Below, in pieces: positions 16,745 through 24,287 of a stretch of 34,157 nucleotides of DNA (positions within the stretch are counted from its first letter, which is position 1; each line of letters begins with the position of its first letter). The notes under the pieces were generated by a model. That model was not told the origin of the DNA. It saw nothing but the letters and a program-made list of their open reading frames with translations, and searched no databases. The DNA lies in assembly GCA_028820455.1 (NCBI GenBank), contig JAPPJC010000034.1, positions 1 through 34,157 on the forward strand, given 5' to 3'. The position numbers were made by a program, and so were the translations under genes. Source of the stretch: Acidimicrobiaceae bacterium (GTDB lineage Bacteria; Actinomycetota; Acidimicrobiia; Acidimicrobiales; Aldehydirespiratoraceae).

Positions 16745-18016
16745 ATGATTAAGTTCTGGCGGTTTATCGTGGCACTCTACCGGAGTGATCAGCAGATTGA
16801 CTTCCCACGTTTGTGGAATAAGACACGAATAGCCTCGCTGGTGGTCTTGGTGTTGAGTGGAGCCGGCTTCGCGGTTCGTGGTCTTGATCTTGGCATTGAC
16901 TTCAGTGGCGGCACTTCTTGGGAGGTTCAAGCTGCGGGGGTTTCAGTGTCTGAGACTCGCAGCGCTTTGCAAGAAACCGAAGTGGGTAGTGCGAAGATTC
17001 AGACGGTCGGTGCTGACACGATCAGAGTACGAGCCGACACAAACGACGCTGAAAACGTTAGCTTGGTGAGGACGGCTTTGGCTGAGCTTGCCAATGTTGA
17101 GTTAGAGCAGGTGAGCGTTACTACTGTAGGCCCTTCCTGGGGTTCACAGGTCACCGCCAAAGCCCGTAATGCCCTGCTGGTCTTCTTTGCTCTGGTGGCC
17201 GCTTATATTGCTATCCGTCTTGAATGGAAGATGGCGATTGGGGCCTTGGCAGCGGTGATTCATGACATTATCGTTTGCGTGGGTTTCTATTCTCTTTTTC
17301 AGCTTGAAATCACCCCGGCCACGATAATTGCGTTTCTGACTATTATGGGTTATTCGTTGTACGACACGATAGTGGTGTACGACAAAGTGCATGAAGTGGT
17401 AGGTAAAATCTCATCGGATAGGCGACACACCTACACGGAGATGATGAACATCTCACTCAATCGGGTGTTGATGCGTTCTGTGAATACTTCTATCACATCG
17501 ATGATGCCCATACTGTCGATGCTTGTAATAGGTTCGGCTTTGTTCGGGGCTTCCACGTTGGAAGAGTTCTCTGTTGCTTTGTTGCTTGGCGTAGTGGTTG
17601 GCACCTACTCGTCTTTATTCGTGGCAGCACCGCTAGTGTCATGGTTGAAGGAACGTGAACCGGAGAACATAGCCTTAGCCCAAAAGTCGCAGTTTCGGCA
17701 AGCAGGTTCCCGCAAAGCTGACACTGGTGATCGTGGTCGTTCTGGCAGAATTGAAGCTGGAAGGGGCTCCACCCGTCTCCGCAAGAAAGTTCTTGGTGGC
17801 AGCAGTGACACGTCTCGCGATGATTCTCGAATAGAGGAGTCTGACGACACCCTTGAGTTCTCGGGATCAGAAGCTCCTCAAGCTACTCAAAAACCTGGGT
17901 TTGACAGAACTTCTCGGCAGACTGAGTCAACGTCAGGACCGCACAGAAGTTTGCCGACTGCGTCATCTGTTCCGATCATAAAACCCAAACCCCGCAAGAA
18001 ACGCAGAAAGAAATGA
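16745..18016 (+). CDS. secF: Protein translocase subunit SecF
   Basis: 423 residues from ATG 16745. The track ORF starts at TTG 16712, which would have its GAAGGGG only about 1 nt away, so the later ATG (MIKFWRFIVALYRS) is preferred. SecD/SecF signatures are GLDLGIDFSGGTSWEV, then helices including AVIHDIIVCVGFYSL, MGYSLYDTIVVYDKVHE and NTSITSMMPILSML. After the last helix comes a hydrophilic tail of about 110 residues ending KPKPRKKRRKK, common in actinobacterial SecF and probably cytoplasmic and ribosome- or membrane-facing. A 45-codon frame ending TATGATTAA overlaps this start (see findings). Confidence 0.94.
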   Translation: MIKFWRFIVALYRSDQQIDFPRLWNKTRIASLVVLVLSGAGFAVRGLDLGIDFSGGTSWEVQAAGVSVSETRSALQETEVGSAKIQTVGADTIRVRADTNDAENVSLVRTALAELANVELEQVSVTTVGPSWGSQVTAKARNALLVFFALVAAYIAIRLEWKMAIGALAAVIHDIIVCVGFYSLFQLEITPATIIAFLTIMGYSLYDTIVVYDKVHEVVGKISSDRRHTYTEMMNISLNRVLMRSVNTSITSMMPILSMLVIGSALFGASTLEEFSVALLLGVVVGTYSSLFVAAPLVSWLKEREPENIALAQKSQFRQAGSRKADTGDRGRSGRIEAGRGSTRLRKKVLGGSSDTSRDDSRIEESDDTLEFSGSEAPQATQKPGFDRTSRQTESTSGPHRSLPTASSVPIIKPKPRKKRRKK

Positions 18017-18055
18017 CGATCATTCTTTGATAGAATGGTTACTACGAGGTAATAC

Positions 18056-18106
18056 CAGTGGGGAGGGGGGAGGGATGTTGTGCTGAAGGCTACCATGTAG
18101 GTTATC
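18056..18106 (+). promoter_or_regulatory. G-rich rel leader with minimal start-stop ORFs
   Basis: GTGGGGAGGGGGGAGGG (about 18058-18074) runs directly into ATG-TTG-TGC-TGA (18075-18086) and soon after ATG-TAG. The G tract could act as a strong ribosome site or form a quadruplex in the leader of rel. The function is speculative. Confidence 0.3.
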
Positions 18107-18187
18107 GCCTGAAGCTTGAAGTGGTTACGAAGGTTGTGATGGCAATGACTTCTAGGTCGGATTTGTGTTTGCTGAGAAGCCCCCACG

Positions 18188-20518
18188 GTGGTTGTGGTGA
18201 TGGTTAGTAGGGTGCTGCCTTGGCGACGTTTCAGGCAGTCTGAGGAAAACGAGATAGCAACTCTTATCAGTGGATATCGCAAACGTCACCCTGATGGGCC
18301 CACTGATATGATCGAGCGTTCATTTGAAATGGCCGACCGAGCTCACAGAGGGCAAACCCGACAAACAGGCGGGCCTTACATAAGGCATCCTTTGGCAGTA
18401 GCCCGGATTGTTGTTCAGCTAGGTCTGGACGAGGCTAGTGTTGTCGCTGCTTTACTTCATGACGTTGTGGAAGACACTGATGTGACTCTTGCGGATATTG
18501 ATTCGGCTTTTGGTTCGGATGTAGCAGGCATGGTTGACGGGTTGACCAAACTTGAGCGGATGCATTACGACACCAAGGAGCAGCAGCAGTTCGCTTCGCT
18601 GCGTAAAATGATTCTTGCTACAGCACGCGATTTGCGGGTGCTGATCATAAAAATTGCAGACCGGCTACACAATCTTTATTCTTTGGCTGGGTTGCCACAG
18701 CACAAGCAACATTACATAGCCCGTGAAACTCTTGACATTTATGCCCCTTTAGCACACCGTCTCAGCATGCAGGATATCAAGCAGCAGTTGGAAGATTTGG
18801 CGTTTGCCGCTCTTGAGCCCCGCCGTTATGCCGAGATCGAATACATGGTTCATCAGCGTGCCCCTGAACGGGATCTGTATTTAGCGCAGATAATCGGCAG
18901 CGTTGAAGCTCATCTTGCTGAGTTGGGCATAAAAGGTGAAATCCACGGTCGGCCCAAGCATATTTGGTCTATTTACGAGAAGATGGTGGTGAAGGGCTGT
19001 TCTTTCGATGAGATATTCGACTTGATAGGTTTACGTGTGCTTGTTCAGTCTGTTAAGGATTGCTATGCGGCACTCGGAACTATTCATTCTGCTTGGCGGC
19101 CGGTTCAGGGCCGTTTCAAAGATTATATAGCCATGCCGAAGTTCAACCTCTACCAGTCTTTGCACACAACAGTTGTGGGTTTTCAAAATAAAACCATAGA
19201 AGTGCAGATACGCACGCACGACATGCACGTTCGAGCTGAAAGCGGTGTTGCTGCACATTGGAAATACAAGAAAGACAAGAACAAGAAAGGCAAATCTTCT
19301 CGCAAAAGCTCTCGACAGCAAAAGGATTCTCCAACTCAGGAGATGGCATGGTTGTCGCGTATCGTCGATTGGGAGCAGGAAACCCCCGATCTTTCCGAGT
19401 TCATGGAAAACCTGAAATTAGACCTGCACACCGATGAGGTTTATGTTTTCACTCCCAGGGGCAAGGTCATCGAACTGCCAGTGGGAGCCACACCCGTGGA
19501 TTTCGCATACTTGGTCCACACCGAAGTAGGCCATGGCTGTGTCGGGGCCAAAGTGGATGGACGTTTAGTAGCACTTGACACTCAGCTGATATCCGGTAAT
19601 GTGGTGGAGATACTGACTTCTAAAATTCCGGGTGCGGGCCCTAATCGGGATTGGCTGAATTTTGTGGCTAGTCGTCGCGCTGACAACAAGATTAAGCAAT
19701 GGTATCAACGTGAACGTAGAACTGGGGCTATCGAGCGTGGATGCGAGAGTCTCGTTCAAGTGCTGCGCCGTGAAGGTCTACCTGCTCGGCAGGTGCTTAA
19801 AGATAAGGGGCAACTTTTCAGCAGGATTGCTCAACAGCTTAACCGCAATGATGTCGACGCGTTATTCGCAGCTGTCGGTGAAGGACATCTGGCAGCCACC
19901 ACTGTGGTGGCTCGTGTGGTCCGTGAATTGGAAGACGATGATTCTGTTTCGCCTCAAGGTGGTCAGCATGATTTGGAAAGTGACCGTGGTCAACTACCAA
20001 CCACTGCGCGTCGTAGGGTGGAGCTTGCTGAGAAGCGATCACGTTACGGTGCTGGTGTTCACGTGGAAGGGATAGATGATATTTTGGTGCGGTTGTCTCG
20101 TTGTTGTAGGCCGGTGCCTCCCGATGGGATTATCGGTTATGTCACTCGTGGTCGAGGCGTATCCGTGCATCGGGTGGATTGTTTGAATGCCGTCTCTTTC
20201 ACAGAGGACCACTATGATCGGCTCATAGAGGTTGAATGGGACACAGAGCACAGCGGTAGTTTCACTACTACGGTTGTGGTGCAGGCACTTGATCGTGCTG
20301 GGCTTCTACGTGATGCTAGCAACGTACTGACAGAACACAAGATAAGCATCATCAATTCCCACACCACCGTCGACACTGACCGCATCGCTCGTATGAGTTT
20401 CGAGTTTGAGTTAGCGGATGCGTCACACCTGGATTCGGTGTTCTCTTCGATGCTTGCTTTGGAGGGAGTCTTAGACGCCTATCGTGTCATGCCCGGTCGC
20501 CGCTCCCAAAGACTTTAG
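18188..20518 (+). CDS. rel: Bifunctional (p)ppGpp synthetase/hydrolase Rel
   Basis: 776 residues, typical of long Rel/SpoT enzymes that make and degrade the stringent-response alarmone. The hydrolase HD domain is visible as IRHPLAVA, LLHDVVEDT and KIADRLHNLYSL. The synthetase domain has GRPKHIWSIYEKM, FDLIGLRVLV and MPKFNLYQSLHTTV. The RFKD charge motif is the type seen in bifunctional enzymes, as opposed to the acidic motif of RelA. TGS domain: DEVYVFTPRGKVIELP; a C-terminal ACT domain closes the protein. GTG 18188, 18194, 18197 and ATG 18200 are all in frame with no good ribosome site, so the start is uncertain. The apt gene often found between secF and rel in Actinobacteria is absent. Confidence 0.96.
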   Translation: MVVVMVSRVLPWRRFRQSEENEIATLISGYRKRHPDGPTDMIERSFEMADRAHRGQTRQTGGPYIRHPLAVARIVVQLGLDEASVVAALLHDVVEDTDVTLADIDSAFGSDVAGMVDGLTKLERMHYDTKEQQQFASLRKMILATARDLRVLIIKIADRLHNLYSLAGLPQHKQHYIARETLDIYAPLAHRLSMQDIKQQLEDLAFAALEPRRYAEIEYMVHQRAPERDLYLAQIIGSVEAHLAELGIKGEIHGRPKHIWSIYEKMVVKGCSFDEIFDLIGLRVLVQSVKDCYAALGTIHSAWRPVQGRFKDYIAMPKFNLYQSLHTTVVGFQNKTIEVQIRTHDMHVRAESGVAAHWKYKKDKNKKGKSSRKSSRQQKDSPTQEMAWLSRIVDWEQETPDLSEFMENLKLDLHTDEVYVFTPRGKVIELPVGATPVDFAYLVHTEVGHGCVGAKVDGRLVALDTQLISGNVVEILTSKIPGAGPNRDWLNFVASRRADNKIKQWYQRERRTGAIERGCESLVQVLRREGLPARQVLKDKGQLFSRIAQQLNRNDVDALFAAVGEGHLAATTVVARVVRELEDDDSVSPQGGQHDLESDRGQLPTTARRRVELAEKRSRYGAGVHVEGIDDILVRLSRCCRPVPPDGIIGYVTRGRGVSVHRVDCLNAVSFTEDHYDRLIEVEWDTEHSGSFTTTVVVQALDRAGLLRDASNVLTEHKISIINSHTTVDTDRIARMSFEFELADASHLDSVFSSMLALEGVLDAYRVMPGRRSQRL

Positions 20519-20623
20519 GTGAAGCTATGTTTTCGGTGATCGGGCCATGAATCACTCCGACCGATTGCCGACAACTGTTGGGTGAAGCTGCGTGTAGCGG
20601 AGTTTGCTGCTAGCTTGTAGTCG

Positions 20624-21898
20624 ATGTCTAAATCCTTATTCCGTAGTCCCAGAGGAACCCGCGATATTCTCGCACCGGAGTCGACCCGCCGCCATCAACT
20701 GGTCAACCGGTTCGGAGAAATAGCAGAACGCAGCGGATTCGGGCTGTTGGAGTCACCTATTTTTGAGGATGTTTCCGTGTTTCAACGTATTGGAGCTTCC
20801 ACGGATATCGTTACAAAAGAACTTTTTGAGTTCAACGACAAGGGTAATCCTCCGCAGCGTTTGGCGTTGCGTCCCGAGCTCACCGCAGGCGTGTGTCGTG
20901 CTTTTGCGCAGCATCGACCGACAGTTCCGTGGAAGGTATGGTATCACGGCCCGCAGTTCCGCTATGAACGGCCGCAATCTGGTCGCTACCGCCAGTTCAT
21001 GCAAGTAGGGGCGGAAACTCTTGGCAGCGATGATCCTCACGCGGATGTTGAGATGATCGGTTTAGGTCTGAGCTTTTATGAAGCAGTGGGACTGCGACGG
21101 GTTCGTTTACTGCTCAACTCTTTAGGAGATGTGGAAAGCCGGTCTGCCTACCGGTATGCACTGACGCGGTATCTGCAGCAGCGAAGCACAGAATTGACAG
21201 AACAGTCACTGGCAACGTTGGGGGTCAACCCTCTGCGAGTTCTCGACTCTAAAAGACCTGCGGATCAGCCAGTGATATCCGAAGCTCCTGTCATGACTGA
21301 TTTCCTGACCGAAGAATCGGCAGCCCATTTCCAGGAAGTACAGGACTGCCTCGATGGTCTTGATGTGAGTTATGAGCTGGCACCTCGACTGGTGAGAGGC
21401 CTAGACTATTACACGCGCACCACGTTTGAATTTGTGACTGACTCGCTTGCAGCAGCGCAGAACGCGGTGGGAGGTGGTGGCCGTTATGACGGGCTCGTGG
21501 AAAGCTTGGGTGGGCCGAGCACACCGGGTATAGGTTTGGCACTTGGCGTGGATCGCACACTCCTGGCGTGTGAAGCTGAAGGTGTTCTGGCCGAGGTTTC
21601 ATCAGCAGTGCGGGTTTTTGTGGTGGACACGGTTGGTGGCTCACAAGCGGTTGGTTTGTGTGATCGTTTGCGCCGTGCCGGAATATCCACCGACCGGGCT
21701 TTCGACCGGCGATCAATGAAAGCGCAGATGAAACTAGCCGACAGGTCTGAAGCTCGCATAGCAGTGATAGTCGGGCCGGACGAACAGTCAGAAGGCGTTG
21801 TGAGTGTCCGTGATCTTCGCTCTCACGCTGGTCAACAAAAAATACCTGAAGCAGACACGGTGAAAACAGTGAAACGACTTCTCAGTACGCTTTCTTAA
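20624..21898 (+). CDS. hisS: Histidyl-tRNA synthetase
   Basis: 424 residues, normal HisRS length; it charges tRNA-His. The class II motifs are present: RGTRDILAPE at the N-terminus, motif 2 in QFRYERPQSGRYRQFMQVGAE, the HisA motif RLVRGLDYYTRTTFEF, GGGGRYDGLVESLGG, and motif 3 in GIGLALGVDR. The C-terminal anticodon-binding domain runs from about residue 330. ATG 20624 has no Shine-Dalgarno site; TAGCTT seven bases upstream could serve as a leaderless -10, though this is weak. It ends the run that began at yebC. Confidence 0.96.
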   Translation: MSKSLFRSPRGTRDILAPESTRRHQLVNRFGEIAERSGFGLLESPIFEDVSVFQRIGASTDIVTKELFEFNDKGNPPQRLALRPELTAGVCRAFAQHRPTVPWKVWYHGPQFRYERPQSGRYRQFMQVGAETLGSDDPHADVEMIGLGLSFYEAVGLRRVRLLLNSLGDVESRSAYRYALTRYLQQRSTELTEQSLATLGVNPLRVLDSKRPADQPVISEAPVMTDFLTEESAAHFQEVQDCLDGLDVSYELAPRLVRGLDYYTRTTFEFVTDSLAAAQNAVGGGGRYDGLVESLGGPSTPGIGLALGVDRTLLACEAEGVLAEVSSAVRVFVVDTVGGSQAVGLCDRLRRAGISTDRAFDRRSMKAQMKLADRSEARIAVIVGPDEQSEGVVSVRDLRSHAGQQKIPEADTVKTVKRLLSTLS

Positions 21899-21939
21899 AA
21901 CAACAACCGGGTGGCTTGCTGTTCCACTCCGTACTCAGT

Positions 21940-22128
21940 GGCTGGTCACGCAGTCAGGACGCAGTACACTGATCAGCATCCCGGGTTATGACGGGTGGGG
22001 TGCTTCGTTGTTGGCTGGTCACGCAGTCAGGACGCAGTACACTGATCAGCATCCCGGGTTATGACGGGTGGGGTGCTTCGTTGTTGGCTGGTCACGCAGT
22101 CAGGACACAGTACACTGATCAGCATCCC
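21940..22128. repeat. 73-bp tandem repeat, 2.6 copies, reaching into the rtcB 3' end
   Basis: Units start at 21940, 22013 and 22086. The first two are full-length and appear identical; the third is cut at 43 bp with one change. The third copy ends inside the last codons of rtcB (minus strand), so each copy carries an rtcB tail ...GATGC-TGA. It fills the convergent hisS-rtcB gap. Confidence 0.95.
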
Positions 22129-23339
22129 TTGTAATTGAGAATTGCTGTCAAGCGGTGTTCGACATCTATTAGCTCACGTTGAGCATCGATTACGCCCTTG
22201 ATGGGGCGGTAGGCTTCGGGTGCTTCATCGGTGAGCCGGTTCGCTTCGCCTGACAGCCAGGTTTTCCCTGCCATACTTTCGGCAAGCTGTTCAGCTGTTA
22301 TTGTTCTTTTGGCTTGTGTGCGGCTCATAACACGTCCCGCCCCGTGCGACGCGGAATGATACGACATCGCGCAGCCCCGGCCTCGAACAATGTATGTGTC
22401 ATCACCCATGCTGCCTGGTATCACACCGAGATCATCGACACGGACTCGGATAGCGCCCTTGCGAGTAACCCAAACGTCCATACCTGCGTGGCGTTCTTTC
22501 ACAGCGTAATTGTGGTGGCAGTCGATATGTAGCCGAGCCGTTGCAAGCGAGAAATCAAGTTTCGTGGTACTACGGAGTGCTTTCAACACGGCTTCAGTCA
22601 TTAAAAAACGATTCGCAAGCGCATACTTCTGTGCCCATAGCATGTCGGCTATGTATGGGTGGAAGCCAGGGTCGTCTTCGGTTAGGTAGGCAAGGCTACT
22701 GTTTTCAAGTCGACGAGCGGCTCTTCGACACGTTCTTTTGGCTTCTCTGATATGCATGGATGCCAATGAGTTTCCCACACCCCGGGAGCCTGAGTGCAGT
22801 ACCAGCCATACGTGTTCTCTTTCATCGAGACTTATTTCGATGAAGTGGTTACCGCCGCCGAGTGTGCCGAGTTGTGTGCCTATTTTGGCAGTAGCTTTGC
22901 CAGGGGTTCTCGCCTTATCGGGTAGGGGATGTTTCTTCAACCAGCGGGAGGCGGCTCCGGTGGTATCGGGATGGCTTTTGAAGCCCGCAGGAACAGCTGA
23001 AGCTATGGCGTCCAATGTGCTGTTTAGATCGTCAGGTAGTTGTGAGGCGGTGTGACCACTGTGCACGGCAGCCATCCCGCATCCTATGTCCACACCCACA
23101 GCTGCGGGAATGATCGCGTCCTGTGAGACGACCACCGAACCAATCGGAGCTCCTATTCCCACGTGAGCGTCTGCCATTAGAGCAACATCGCTTGACACGG
23201 CCGGACTGCGAGCTATTTGCTGAGCTTGCAGCAGAGTGTTCGGATCGACGTCGGCGGCCCAACTCAAGACCGCTTTATTATTACCGGCTACTATGTATGC
23301 TGGAATGCTAGACTGATGGGAAAAATTGGATTCGTGCAT
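22119..23339 (-). CDS. rtcB: RNA-splicing ligase RtcB
   Basis: 406 residues. RtcB joins RNA 2',3'-cyclic phosphate (or 3'-phosphate) ends to 5'-OH ends using GTP and Mn2+, in tRNA or rRNA repair. Metal and nucleotide residues are visible: MADAHVGIGAPIGSV (D57, H59), GVDIGCGM (C87), QLGTLGGGNHFIE, HSGSRGVGN, the HHNYA histidines, and the guanylylated His H332 in SHGAGR. No archease or rtcA-like partner is nearby. It is transcribed against hisS and away from the DUF948 gene. ATG 23339 lies within a duplicated 15-mer and has no ribosome site. The start is therefore uncertain by a few codons, although the second copy supplies another ATG upstream. Confidence 0.94.
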   Translation of the reverse strand: MHESNFSHQSSIPAYIVAGNNKAVLSWAADVDPNTLLQAQQIARSPAVSSDVALMADAHVGIGAPIGSVVVSQDAIIPAAVGVDIGCGMAAVHSGHTASQLPDDLNSTLDAIASAVPAGFKSHPDTTGAASRWLKKHPLPDKARTPGKATAKIGTQLGTLGGGNHFIEISLDEREHVWLVLHSGSRGVGNSLASMHIREAKRTCRRAARRLENSSLAYLTEDDPGFHPYIADMLWAQKYALANRFLMTEAVLKALRSTTKLDFSLATARLHIDCHHNYAVKERHAGMDVWVTRKGAIRVRVDDLGVIPGSMGDDTYIVRGRGCAMSYHSASHGAGRVMSRTQAKRTITAEQLAESMAGKTWLSGEANRLTDEAPEAYRPIKGVIDAQRELIDVEHRLTAILNYKGC

Positions 23340-23363
23340 GGATTGTGTATTCGTGCATGGATT
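23330..23363. repeat. 15-bp direct repeat at the rtcB start
   Basis: ATTCGTGCATGGATT occurs at 23330-23344 and 23349-23363, 19 bp apart. On the minus strand each copy carries ATGCACGAAT, so the rtcB start codon is duplicated. The second copy ends just upstream of the ribosome site of the next plus-strand gene. Confidence 0.9.
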
Positions 23364-23377
23364 TTAGAGGAGTTTAT

Positions 23378-23758
23378 ATGACAGCAGTTGAAATAGCGGC
23401 TCTGGTTGTGGTGATAGTATGCATGGCAGCAACCGCATTATTGGCATTGGCTGCAGTTTCGTTGTTGCGCACCCTCAAAACTTTACGTGCTTTAACAGCT
23501 GATTTGCATGAGAAGGCATTGCCTCTTATCGTTGATTTGCAAGATATCGTCTGTCATGCCGCAGATGAGCAGCGAAGGTTGAGTGATGTGATAAAGCGAG
23601 TGGAAAGGATATCCCATACTGTGGACAGTGCTAGTAAACTGCTTTACAAGGCTTTTGCCCCTCCGTTGATCAAAAGTGTGTCTTTGATGTCTGGTGCAGG
23701 GAAGGCAGCAAAACGTTTGCGGTCTCGCCATCATGACAGCAACGGAGATACGTCGTAA
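23378..23758 (+). CDS. DUF948-type single-pass membrane protein
   Basis: 126 residues from ATG 23378, selected because AGAGGAG (23366-23372) lies 5 nt upstream; the track start at 23345 adds an unlikely extension. One N-terminal membrane helix (about 4-32, alanine/valine/leucine-rich) is followed by a probable coiled-coil (TLKTLRALTADLHEKALPLIVDLQDI...RVERISHTV) and a short basic tail. This layout and the position before a small DUF6167-like gene and alaS match the actinobacterial DUF948 gene. The molecular function is not established. Confidence 0.75.
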   Translation: MTAVEIAALVVVIVCMAATALLALAAVSLLRTLKTLRALTADLHEKALPLIVDLQDIVCHAADEQRRLSDVIKRVERISHTVDSASKLLYKAFAPPLIKSVSLMSGAGKAAKRLRSRHHDSNGDTS

Positions 23759-23860
23759 GGTTTTTCAGTGCTGGCATTTGAGACTATTTGAGCCTTTTGG
23801 ACTAGTAGCGCAAAATGGGTCGACCTTGGACTTCTGTCGGTAGACGAGAAAGGTAGTTCG

Positions 23861-24175
23861 GTGAAAAAGTTGAAGTGGATTGTTACTGGCTATTTGGCAG
23901 GGTTGAGTACAGCTTTTTGGCTTCGCAGCAGAGTCCATAAGGCTGTTGCAAAATATGCGCCTATGCGTATGACACAGTCCGCTGTTCTTAGATCGAAAGC
24001 CCTTAAAGGGCAGACCAAAAAGGCGGTCAAGAATGTTTCACATCAGGCTGCTGATAAGGCGCGGTCAATGGTTGGTGAGGTCAAAGCTGCTATGGCTGAT
24101 GGTCGTGAGGCCATGCGTTCCACTGAGAATGAACTCAAATCCTCAAGTTATGAGGTTCAGAAACCGAATATGTGA
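23861..24175 (+). CDS. Small basic protein upstream of alaS (DUF6167-like by position)
   Basis: 104 residues. GTG 23861 follows GAAAGGTAG about 9 nt upstream. It starts MKKLKWIVTGYLAGLSTAFWLRSRV, a short hydrophobic segment resembling a weak membrane anchor. A Lys/Ala-rich helical stretch follows, probably partly coiled coil. Synteny DUF948 - this gene - alaS - ruvX - mltG - aroE matches the DUF6167 position of Streptomyces-type genomes. The family assignment rests mainly on context; the function is unknown. Its last codons are duplicated downstream. Confidence 0.7.
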   Translation: MKKLKWIVTGYLAGLSTAFWLRSRVHKAVAKYAPMRMTQSAVLRSKALKGQTKKAVKNVSHQAADKARSMVGEVKAAMADGREAMRSTENELKSSSYEVQKPNM

Positions 24176-24249
24176 GGCAAGCTATCATTGCGCTACTGTG
24201 AGCAACCTGGATTCGTGGGGTTCAGAAACCGAATATGTGGGACAAGCTA
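24154..24249. repeat. 31-bp direct repeat copying the DUF6167-like gene 3' end
   Basis: GGTTCAGAAACCGAATATGTG plus about 10 bp occurs at 24154-24184 and 24219-24249 (65 bp apart), with two or three mismatches near the end. The first copy spans the gene's stop codon; in the second the stop is changed (TGTGGG). It fills most of the gap before alaS. Confidence 0.9.
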
Positions 24250-24287
24250 CAAGTTTAGACTATTGGATTGAAGCAGAGGGTTAGGAT

